Shown one piece after another: positions 26,301 through 38,300 of a stretch of DNA of 64,000 bases. Each line of letters begins with the position of its first letter. Position 1 is the stretch's first letter. The stretch lies in contig NC_030684.2 of assembly GCF_000004195.4 (NCBI RefSeq), positions 109,345,429 to 109,409,428 on the forward strand, written 5' to 3'. The stretch is from Xenopus tropicalis (lineage: Eukaryota; Chordata; Amphibia; Anura; Pipidae). The notes under the pieces are model-generated. The model searched no databases, had not been told where the DNA came from, and saw only the letters and a list, made by a program, of their open reading frames with translations. A program made the position numbers and the translations under genes.

Positions 26301-29300
26301 GACTGTCTTGAGTCTATTGGCTAAGACTTTAGCAAGTATTTTTACATCTGAGTTTAGCAGTGAGATTGGCCTGTAGGATTCGCATCTCTCAGGGGGCTTT
26401 CCCTGTTTAAGAATCAGGGTGATAGTGGCCATTCTCATACTTTCTGGTAGGTGGGCTCCTTGTGTGATCATATTGTACAGGTTGCAAAGTTTGGGTGCCA
26501 CAATATCTTTATTAGTTTTGTACCACTCTATGGGGAGCCCATCTGGTCCAGGGGATTTCCCGTTAGGGAAACTGTCTATGGCCTTCGTGACTTCCTCTAG
26601 ATTGATTTCCCTATTAAGCACCTCGGCTTCTACTTGGCTTAGAGTGGGTATTGGTGTCTCACTTAGATATTGAGTCAGGGTCTCAGGGGGGTAGTTTATT
26701 TTGGAGTCATATAGTGTGGAATAATAGTGGGCAAATTCAGCTGTGATCTGGTCTTGTCTGAGGACTTCTTGGCCTCGGGAAGAGATTAATCTAGGAATAG
26801 ATGTTATGTGTGTGGGTTCCCTGGCTAGAATGGCTAGGAGTTTTCCACATTTGTCCCCTTTTTCATACCATGTGGCTGCTTTTTTGAGTTCCCATTGGGT
26901 ATATTTATGAACATAGGCTAAATTTACGTCTCTTTGGGCGGTCTCAAGGGCCTCTCCTCGTGGGTCAGTTGGGTCATTGGTATATGCCTCTTCGGCTTCT
27001 CCCTGAGCTTTACGGAGGGATTCTAGGTCAGCGTCCTGTAGGCGCCTGGCCTCCTTTATTAAAGATATATATGCTCCCCTTGTATAGGCTTTGCTAGTGT
27101 CCCATACTACTTGTTGTGTAGCTGTCCCTGCGTTAATTTCCCAGAATTCTTTGATTTGGGTTTTATAGGCCTCTTGTATAAATTTATGTGTGATCCATTT
27201 TGGAGGTAGTCTCCATTGCATGTTCCCTTTTCCCTCTCTCAGTCTCAATTCCAGCTGGAGGGGGGCATGATCAGAGCAGATTCTAGGGGCTAGGGAGATA
27301 TTGGCCACCATTTGTAGTGCTAGTGGTGAGGCAAGGGCTAAGTCTATACGAGAGAGGGCCGATGAGGCTACCGTGTAGCATGTATACTGCTGTGCCGTGG
27401 GGTGCGACCATCTCCATATGTCCGTTAGGTTAGTGGCATTTAGCCATTCACCTAGCGCCCTAGAGTCTCCCTTGAGAGGTCTAAGTCTATCTAGTGTAGG
27501 GTCCGGGACTGCGTTGAAGTCCCCCAACCAGTAAACGGGATGGTCTCCCAGCTCTGCCACTTTCCCCAAGATGGTTTGTAGTATAGTTAAATCACCCGGA
27601 GGGGGTGAGTAGATATTGGCCAATATTATAGTTTTTGTGTACACGGTGATCTTAAGGATGATATAGCGCCCGTATCTATCTGAAATTATCTTTTCAATTT
27701 TGGGTGCAGTTGTTTTCCTAAAGAGAATGGCGACCCCTCTTGAGTATGTGGAGTACTCTGCATGGAATACGGGGCCTAGCCAGGACCTGTTTAAAGACCG
27801 GACTCTTTGTCCTACCAGGTGGGTCTCCTGGAGTAGCATTATGTCTGCTTTTAGTTTTTTAAGGTGGTCTAGTATTATTGCTCTTTTGACTTTATCATTC
27901 ATCCCCCTAACATTCCAGGAGACCAATTTTAGGTTAGTTCCTGCCATGGTATATTATGTCCCTATTGCACGTATTAGTAACCCACAGGCTGGCACTTAAA
28001 TAACAAAATACATTTTGTGGACGCCCATCCACTGAGAGGTTTTTATCTAGTGAGATTGAGAAATAACAAATAAACATACATTGAACAAGTCCCCCCCCAA
28101 CTGTCCCCCCACCCGGTATCCCTTCAGAGAACGTCTGGAGATACATTATTCCCATAACTGGTTTCTTGGGGTGAGAGCCTGGAGCTGTATCCGGGCGATC
28201 AACCATATCATATAACAAGTCAACGTGACTTGCTAGAACAAGAGATGTGTTCCCTTTTACTGTCTTAGTAAACTGATAACGTAAACAGTGCATGTTGTTA
28301 GGGGGAGTGCGGGTTTGCTCCGCTGGTTTTCTCCGTTTTGGACCCTACATATGGGAGCTTAATGGGGTTCTTTGGCCTTTACTGTGCCCAGTCTATTTTC
28401 CAGGATCGGTGGAGATTTGCAAGGGCTCTGTTTGCAGAGTTTGTCCCGTGGTATAGGGCAGTAGTGCCCACCCCTGGTTCTCCCGATACAGGGAGTTGAT
28501 GCCCCTTTTATAGGATGGGCCCTGTGGCTATTTACTTACGGCACCCTCATGGCTTGTTTTGGGCATCTGGTGGCTGTGGGGAGCGTGGAGGGCTGGCGCG
28601 CTGGGGGCTATGCCGTGAAGGTGCTGGGCGGGAGTCGATCCAGCTTTCGGCCCCGGCCGGTTGGTCAAAAATATGGACTTTACCGCCTTCCATAATCCTC
28701 AGCTTGGCTGGAAATAGCATATTGTAGTTGATTCCCAGGTCCCGTAAGCGTTTTTTGACCCCGTAGAAGGTACCGCGTTGGCGCTGAAGGGCTGCTGAAT
28801 AGTCCGGGTACAGTGAAACACGGACCCCTTGGAATTGGATGTCTCCCTTTTTCCTTGCTGCCTGGAGTGCTGCATCTCTGTCTCTATAGTTGAGAAGCTT
28901 TATGAGGAACGGTCGTAGTGGTGCTCCCGGAGGTGGGGCTCGGGTGGGGACTCGGTGGGCCCTTTCAGCGACAAGTTGTTTGGAAAATATCTCTGCTCCC
29001 AGCATATCTTGGAGCCACTTTTCAGCAAACAGTTCAGGGTTCTGGCCCTCACTCCTCTCTGGGAGTCCCACCACTCTGATGTTAGAGCGCCGCTGCCTAT
29101 TTTCCATATCTTCCATACGCTCTGTGGCCTGCTTTATTAGTTTATGGAGTTGGGTAATTTCGTTAGGCAGTGGGGTTGTGCAGTCTTCCAGGGTACTCAC
29201 CCGCTCCTCTATCGCTCGGGTTCTGTCCCGGATGTTTTGGACATCTTGTTTTAGTAGCGACAGTTCCACTTTCACCTCCTCTATCTTGGCAGTCAGCGTG

Positions 29301-32300
29301 GCCGTGAGGGTGGATTGGCAGGTAGTGATTGCCGTTAGGATGTCCTGCGTGGTCGGCGCTGGGGGACTTTGGGGCCCCAGGTCTTGTTCAGGCTGCACCT
29401 GTCTTTCGGGAGACGGCGGGGCGCTGCGGGCGCCATCTTGGTTTGTGGTGCGCGCATACTGCTCTAGTTTTGCGGCCGTTTCTGAGCGCATTCTTTGCGT
29501 GTGCTTCCCCATGGTGCCTTCCCTCAGATATAGGGGATATCAGGAGAGGGTCACGTCGCCTGAAGTATTTGTTTCTGGGTCTGTATATGGCTGTTCAGGA
29601 TAATTGCTAGCGGAGCTATCTCTCCACGCTGCCTTCTAGCTCGGCATGCGGCTCCGCCCCCCCAAAAACATGTCTAATGTCTTCCTCACATGTTGCACCT
29701 TTCTGTCTATACCTTTCTCCTAGTATAGTTGTGCCACCCATCTTTGAGAGAACTAGACAATATATATGGATCGTACAAACCTGAGTTGAGATCCTTTGAC
29801 AGTAACAGATTCATACAGCTCCTTCTGAATTGGCTTAACTTTATATTTGCATAAAGAGGGATTAGTTGGCTCCTTTTTCTTCCTAAGAAGCAACCAAAAA
29901 AAGAAAACATAATATAGAACATAAAATGGTACACATTTAACACATTAAACACACACATACTAGAATATTTATGTACAGGAGAAGGAAAGCTTAAAACTAA
30001 GTAAGCTTTATCAGAAAGTTCTATGTAAATACAGCAAAACATTTTACAGTATTGCTGCTCTGAGTCCTCTGTGAAAACAAACTGCATTCCCTTGCTTCTA
30101 TTTATTACACATAAGCTTCAGAGCCAGACTTTCCTCTCTCAGCTTTAAGCCTACACAGCTTGCTCCTTTCTCCCTCTTCCCCCTGGACATGTCTGAGCTT
30201 TTTAACTCAACTTACTCGTTTTAAGTATTGCCGATTCAGTAATGCGGGTTTGCTTAAGAAAATGGTAGCACCTTAAACAAACATAGCAGATCTATCATGT
30301 AACCTGAATTTGTATTTTTATATTATAAAAAAAATTACTATCCAGATAAAGTCATGTGCAAATTTATTATAACATCTTTCTAAATCTGTGTGAAGTTCAC
30401 TTACCTAGTCTGTGGCATTTCTTTAGGTGGTTCCTCATCACTATCACTGATAACAATAGTATCTTCATTACTAACATGGCCATTAGCCACTCCATTCTGT
30501 TGAGGAGGGAGTTTAACTTCCAAGATTTTGCACTCCAACCTGAAAAACAAAGGCTGAATAAACTAAGCAGAATCATTTCAAACATGTCTGTGCATGCAAA
30601 GTGTTTTCTGAAAGAACTGGTAATAGCATTCAGACAATGCTTTGCTCAGCCTTTATTTTCTAGCCATGTGTAACAGAAATAAATGCAAAAAGCTTTAAAA
30701 CTGGCTTTTAGTTACAAAGGTAGACTTTACCGCAAAATCCTAATGCCTCTTTTGTTCTTACAGCAATAAACCAAACATTTTTACTATTGGAATTGTGGAA
30801 TTTCTGGCTTGTATAAACAGACTAATGGATATTTCAAGCTATTATTACCCAGGTTCATTAGTGCAAATATTTTTAATCAACATATATTTGTGAAACAATA
30901 GTATTTATTTTACACCTGGGTAAAGGATTTTATCAGGCTCTATTCTATATCAGATAACTGAAGTATGCTCTATTATATACCCAGGACTAAAGTACAGTTA
31001 TAGGACCTGTTATTCAGAATTCTTGGGACCTGGGGTTTTGTGGATAAGAGGTCTTTCCGTAATCTGGATCTTCATATTTTAAATCTACTAAAAAATAATT
31101 GAAACGTTAATTAAACCCAATAGGATTGTTTTGCCTCCAGTAAGGATTAAAGGAGAAGGAAAGGCTAAGTCATTTGGGGGTGCCAAAACGTTAGGCACCC
31201 CCAAGTGATTTTAAGCGCTTACCTTTTACCCTGGGGCTGGTGCCGCTGTTAGGAAAAAAAAAAACACCAGCCCGGGGTACCTGCAGCGATTGCTTCCTCC
31301 TCCGTGTTCGCGCCTGCGCAGTAGAGTGAAAAGCCGAACTTTAACAAAGAAGTCGGCTTTTCACTCTACTGCGCATGCGCCGGCCCAGGGATTTTGCCGG
31401 CAGAAGAAACTAGGAAGAAGGAAGTGCTTGAAGGTACTAACAGGGGCACCAGCCCGGGGTAAGCGATTAAAGTCACTTGGGGGTGCCTAACATTTTGGCA
31501 CCCCCAAGTGACTTAGTCTTTCCTTCTCCTTTAAAGGGGTTGTTCAATTTTTAGTATGATGTAGGGTGTAATATTCTGAGACAATTTGCAATTGGTCTTC
31601 ATGTTTTTTTATTTGTAGTGTTTTAGTCATTTCACTTTTTGTTTAGCAGCTCTTCAGTTTGGAGTTTCAGTAGCTATCTGGTTGCTAGGGTCCAAATAAC
31701 ATTAGCAACCAGGGTGCAGGTTGAATGAGAGGCTGGTATATGAATAGGAGAGGACATGAATAGAAAAATAAAATACGTTTCTATAACATACTAAAAGTTT
31801 ACTTGAAGGTGAACCACCCCTTTAATAATCTTAGTTGGGTACAAGGAAGTGTTTTGTTATTAAAGGAAAAAATAAATATGAAACACAAAAATTTTGAAAT
31901 AGAGTCAATGGAAGATGGTCTTCTGTAATTTGGACCTTTCTGGATTACGGGTTTCGGGAAAATGGACCCATACTTCTATATAATAATAGTAAAAAAAAAG
32001 CTAAGGTACAGATATTGGCTGGTGATCTGGTAACGAAAGTCCAGAATATATAAATAATATAGCATGATAGAAAGCACTTCTATTCTGAGAACACCTGTCC
32101 ATCGCCCAAAAGCATTATGATCTGAGCTAGGTTTTAATACACTTTTACACAAGTGTCCCCTGGGCCAATTTTCCCACAGAGATTAATCTTGAGGAAAGCC
32201 TGCCAAGTTGGGAAGACTAGCCTCCTATGCAAGCAAGGAGTTATTGTGTAGCTTGCCATGTAGCATTAGTTATTAGTAAATAAATAATAATATAACACTA

Positions 32301-35300
32301 ATTGTTTCACTGTACTTCCTCTTCTGTGCAACGTCATGATAGAATACATTATCTTAAGCCTTGCACAGAGTTGTTTTTCTGGCTCAGCCATTGCAAGAGG
32401 AAAATGTCAGACACTGCTGTTTTCACAAAGACACGTACTGATCTGCTTCACTGACTTATTCAATTTACCTTGCGCCACTGTTTCTCACCACAGTCACTGT
32501 TTCATCAACAAAGAATCTGTCCTTCACATAGGCAAATATTTCTTCACACAAATCTGTCACCCGCTGGCGTCTCACAAGTGTGGAGAGGTACAAGATAGGG
32601 ACGATTAAGGACTCGGGGAAGGTCTTCAGACTCTGTCTCACTTTTTTCTCCGATTCAAGTGCTTCTTGGTAGGTAAGGCCAGATTTGCCTGTCAGGGAGC
32701 AGCTCCATACAAGGCTGTTGCACAGGATAGTACGTTCAAAAAAATCACTGTGTAAGGGAAAGCAATAGAAAAGTTAAATGTTAAACAGTAAAACACTTAT
32801 TTTAGCTTTTAGGTGAAATTACAATTGAATTAGAACTTACATTGATTAAAAAAATAATATAGCTTAGGAAGTGGTACTTCGGGCACTATTAAAGTGGACC
32901 TGTCACCCAGACATGAAAATCTGTATAATAAAAGTCCTGTTCAAATTAAACATGAAACCCAAATTCATTTTTATATTAACACATCCAAACCCATTATAAA
33001 GGCATTTAAAAATCACAGCTGTCAATCATATATTGCTTGCCCCGCCTCTATGCCTTAGGCATAGAGGCGGGGCAGAAAGTAACTTTAGCTTTCCATTCAG
33101 CACTTCCTAGATGTCACTGCACATCTCACTTCTCCCCTCCCTCCTCCTTATCTAATTGTGTAGCCAGTGCATGGGCCTGGGCATCAGGTCCCCCATTCTA
33201 TCACATAAACAAGATTTTGGCATGATACAAAGCTTGCCTTAATAACAGTGTCCACAAAATGGTGCCTGCCTGCTTGCTTTCATTGAGTAATTCCAAGACG
33301 GAAGGAAGCAAGATTTATATTATTTATATAGAGTAAGTAAAGTTTATTTTGCTCAACTAACAATATAGAAAATAATTTGGATTTATTTCTTAGGGTGACA
33401 GGTCCGCTTTAAAAACCATTTTAAGAGTAACAACAAGTGCCCAAATCTGCTGCACTGGCTTGCACAGTGGGTCACCTGCAACTGCATTTACAAGTACTTA
33501 TCAGGCAACAGTTTCCTGGAAGTGTGGACAGCTGCATTTCAAAGCATCAACTGGGACTACAGCTTGCACAGGTGCAGGTTTACATTTATGGATGATCATG
33601 TGCTGCCATTAAAGGGGAACGGTTGGCACACATAAAAAGCTGTATAAATTGCATGAATCCCAAATTCTTGTTTCATTAAAACATCCATACCCATTATAAA
33701 CTTACTTAAAGGAAATCTATACACCCAGAAAGAAGACTTACCCAACAGAAAATGATATAAACTAAATGGCCTATTAAAGAATATTACCAACTGGAATATA
33801 TATTAGTAAATATTGCCCTTTGATATATTTTCCTTTGAGCCACCATTTTTGTCTGTGTGCCTCAGAGATCACCTGACAGGATTAATGCAGCTGTAACAGG
33901 AAAATGTGTATAAGTAACTCTGTCCATTCATTAGCTGAGGTGACGTTACACATATGTGTGCCTTGGCTTGTATGTGTGCACTGTGAATTGTACAGTCCCA
34001 GGGGGTGGCCCATAGTTCTTAAATTGGCAATATAGGCGTACCCAATGGCACTATTTAAAAGTATATTTTTATGAAAATGGTTCATTTAGATGAAGCAGGG
34101 TTTTACATATACACTGTTTTCTGCAATATATTTTTATTATGTACATTGTATGGGGGTACAGTTGTACTTTAAAATCTCAGCTATCATATTTTGCCTTCCC
34201 TTCCTCTATACGAAAGGCATGGCAATAACTTTCACTTTTCATTCTGTACTGCACACCCCTGCACTGCACGTGCTACTACATGCCTCCTTTATCCGCTGTC
34301 TATAATTTGGTAGCCTGAGCATGAGCTTTAGGTGCTCCTTTTGGGTGCATACATTACATTTTGGGATGATGCAAAGCTTGCTTTAAAAAAAAGTTTCCAC
34401 AAAATGGAGCCTGTCTGTATGCTCTAATTGTGAATTCTAAAATAATAAAGGCAACAAAATATACATGTAATGCATGATTAAAATGTATTTGCTCAAACAA
34501 GGCAATAAAATTATTTCTTATGGTACAGGTCCCCTTTAGATTTGATTAGACAGCAAAAATAAAAATCAAAAGTTCTTACTGCCCATTTTACTAAGGGGAA
34601 AAAATAAAATATTTCTGGGATGGAACTTTTAACCATTCTACAAACAGGACAGGTGGTTTTAAGAAAAAAGACAAACTTTAATATAAACCATCACCCAATG
34701 CATTTAATTTGTTGATTTTTTATATCACAATGCCAATTTCCAAAAACCTGCATCGACAGAAAAATTGTGCTTCAGATTTCAGCTCTGACTGTAATGAATC
34801 CTGGCCCAACATGAAGCAGATGTTTCACAGATTTAGGCAAGTAGATCTACCTCTACCTAAGTTAAATTGATGTTAAGGATGCCTGAAGTATCGACAGGAA
34901 GAAAAATAATTACATGTAAATAGTGTCCATTATTATATAAAACAGTAAACAGACAGGAAATGTTACTATGATTAATGTATTGTGATCTGGACAGAGAGAA
35001 ATTCAGATCCAGCAAATAAGTATCAATAAATATACGTTCCCACAGAGGCTGTACAGAAACACACAATAAAAAAGAAGAGAAATCAATGGGTCACATGTTG
35101 GAAGTACATTATGCTGACTTCATGCTGAACACCTGTAGTGTTTTTCCTATGTGGCATAAAACTGTATATATCCTATACAAAAGACTTTACACTGAACTTT
35201 AAATTGGAAGGTAATAATTAGAACTGCAACAAAATAAAAATTAGCATGAAGCTGCAAGATTGCTTTGTCTTTTATAACTGCCAAATCCAAGTTGGTAATC

Positions 35301-38300
35301 TTTAAAATGCACACAGATTATAAACAAGATTGTTATCTTGTTTATAATCTGTGTGCTGGTTATTAGTACTAATACACAAAATAACCAAATCAAACCACAC
35401 ACAGGACTTTGAATAAATTAATATAACTTTTTTTTTCACATGTTTTGGCTCCACATGGGAGACGATGCCATACATATAAATGAGATTATCAAATACTGGA
35501 CTATATTATCTTCATTTTTCCTCACAGAGACCTGTTGTGGCATTCTAAACAGAAAGGGGTGCTCCAGAACTCAAATACACAAGTACGGGATCCCTTATCT
35601 AGAAACTGTTATCCAAAAAGCTCAGAATTACAGGATGGCCATCACTCATTGACTACATTTTAAGTAAATAATTTTTTCTATGGAATAAAACAGTATCTTG
35701 TACTTAATGGGAACTAACTAAGCAGTAGAGATCCATAATGGTTGTAAACAATCCTACTAGGCTGATTTCAAATTATTATTTTTTTTTTTTTTAGCAGACT
35801 TGAGGTATAGTGAGCCAAATTACAAAGAGATCCCTTTTCCAGAAAACCCTAGGTCCAGAGCACTCTGGTTCCATATGCTAGGTGTACCAATGTAGCATAT
35901 AGAACCACTTCTATATCCAATTAAACCTTAAACACTTCTGGCAGAGCAATTCCAAAACAAATATTTTGGTATATCAAACAACTGTTAACAAACCTGCTAG
36001 GCAAAAAAGCTCTAAAGGGAAGGGGGTTGCATGGACCTCACGACTGGGACTGGGGGCCCCCAAGGTTGAAGCCCTGGTGGACGCCAGCCCCCTAGCTTGA
36101 CGCTGATTCTCCATAAAACTCAAGAAGCTTCAGGTTATTTGCTTTATGATCAGGAGAAATTCAGGTCTGTTCTGTTGGGTTTAGACCCCAGACCACTCTA
36201 GTCTGAATATCCTTTAATTAAATATAGCATATCTAACCGCTGCTTCACACACAGTAAATAGTGAATTGTACAGTGTTATAACAGAGATAAAAAAGCCACA
36301 CAATGTTATTATCAATGAAACAGAAAATAAAGTATGAATACAGGAAAGCCACACTCTGAGTAATGCGAATAAGTACAGAAATAAAGTACATGGAATAACC
36401 AGAAATCCCCTCAAACTGTTTGTGTAACAAGAACAACGATTAAATAAATAAAGCCAAATTAAATAAATTAGCCAAATGGCCAGGGAAAGTTATTTATGGA
36501 TTTTAAGAAAGCATTCAAATGTATTCAATCATAGCATTAAGCTGGGAACAGTAAAAGCCAAATGATATAACAAAAACACAGAGGTAAAAACTTTTCCTGT
36601 ATCCTAGATCAGTGTGTCCACATTCTGTCCACTGGCTTCACAGATTTATTTGCATGTGATTAATCAATGTGCACAGGCATGTGCCATGTCACATAAGTGT
36701 GGTTATATACTGGGGTTCAATAAAGCACTTGTGTGAATGATAAGTAACAGATGTGAGAAAAGATATGAATACAAGGAAACCATTTAAAGGCTGTAAACAG
36801 GATCTGACACATTCCATACCCACAATACTGTATTCACACACAGGTTAGCTGCGATAAGGCACTCTATTGATACACAGGTATAGGATCTACTGCAGGTATG
36901 AGATGTGTTATCCAGAATGCTTTGGGCCTGGGGTTTTCTAAATAAGGAATTTTGGATCTCCATGCCTTAAGTCTATTAAAAAAAAAAGTAAAAAAAAAAA
37001 AAAAACCCAAAAGGATTGTTTGAAACCAACGTGAATTAATGTATCTATGCAACTTATTTAGAATCAAGTACAAGCTACTGTTTTATTATTTTACAGAAAA
37101 TAAAAATGGAAAATTTGCTTAAAATCAATTCTATGGGAGATGGCCTTCATAAAAATTAAAGCTTTGTGGATACTTCATCCTTGGGAGGAGCTGCCATGGC
37201 ATGTTTCCTTCAAAAACTGCTATACTGAATAGCACTATGTGAAAATATATTTGTAAAGGCTAGATCAGACAAAATGGAATTAAGTGGTAAATAGAGTACA
37301 GGCCACATTAAACTTTCCGATAAACACAAGACCCTGCTTACAGAGAGGGTAATCCACAAGTGAACTGGCAGCAGCAAAACTTATATGCAGAGATCCACCA
37401 ATCAGTGGATATACCCCATGCTACATACAGGCAAAACAAAATGCATCAGCTAAGGTATGTCAGGAAACAGAAAACCATAACTTCTGTACAAATGTATGCT
37501 GCACATGGAAATAAATACATATGTTGTTTCTGCTAACAAAACCACAGAATGAATGTTTATATTAGGAACATAATGGAGCTTTACAAGAAAGCTGAGAACT
37601 GCTGAGAAAAATAAGATAAAATTTACACATCACAGAGTTGAAATAGCAACCTTTATTAAAGGGATACTGTTGTATCACAATAATTCACTTTATCATTTAA
37701 CATTTTATTCTTGAACCAATAAATGTATTTGTTTAGCAGTAATATTGGTGCGTAGGCGCAATCTCAGTGCATTGTGCCAGAGTCTGAGCTTCCAGAAGGA
37801 GCCAGCACTACACATGAGAACTGCTTTACAGGGGAAGGAAAGGCTAAGTCACTTGGGGGTGCCAAAATGTTAGGCACCCCCAAGTGACTTAGATCGCTTA
37901 CCTTGTACCCTGGGCTGGTGCCCCTGTTAAGAGAAAAAAGCACCAGCCCAGGGTAGCTGTGGGAAGCGCTTCCTCCTTCCTTTCTCTTCTGCTGGCGAAA
38001 TCCGTCGGCCGGCGCATGCGCAGTAGAGTGAAAAGCCGACTTTAATGTTTAAAGGAAGGAGGAAGCGATCGCTGCTACCCCGGGCTGGTGCTGTTCTCTC
38101 CGTAAAGGGGCACCAGCCCGGGGTAAAAGGTAAGCGATCTAAGTCACTTGGGGGTGCCTAACATTTTGGCACCCCCAAGTGACTTAGCCTTTCCTTCTCC
38201 TTTAAGGTAACCTATTGTTTCTCCTACTTCCATGTAACTGGACGAGTCCCAAGCTGGACTTGGATTTCTTACTATTGAGTGCTATTCTGATACCTACTGG

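Larger units (their letters stand above)
24009..29660 (-). mobile_element. Full-length L1-type LINE, apparently intact
   Basis: About 5.65 kb on the minus strand, flanked by an exact 15-bp target duplication cccaaaaacatgtct (23994-24008 and 29661-29675). It has a short GC-rich 5' leader (29513-29660), ORF1, a 599-bp spacer, ORF2, a short 3' UTR with AATAAA (24034-24029) and a poly-A tail. Both ORFs are open, so the copy looks young. It lies in the fourth coding intron of BAZ1A in the same transcriptional sense. ORF1 of the coiled-coil/RRM type plus an APE endonuclease-RT ORF2 with a CCHC knuckle place it in the L1/Tx1 group. Confidence 0.95.
30995..31985. repeat. Interspersed repeat split by two MITEs
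   Basis: The left part (30995-31146: CCTGTTATTCAGAATTC, CCCAATAGGATTGTTTTGCC) and right part (31826-31985: CTTAGTTGGGTACAAGG, CTTTCTGGATTACGGGTTTC) join into the same repeat that is uninterrupted at 54150-54480. Confidence 0.75.

Noticed and set aside
27934..28293. 119-codon open frame between L1 ORF1 and ORF2
   Set aside because: It overlaps the ORF2 start, has no domain and is not part of known L1 coding structure.
24195..29610. Many plus-strand open frames of 60-237 codons opposite the L1 ORFs
   Set aside because: They are antisense shadows of ORF1 and ORF2, with no domains of their own.
35309..35356. Possible microRNA precursor
   Set aside because: The hairpin is only 48 nt with perfect pairing and a 4-base loop, too short for a normal pre-miRNA.
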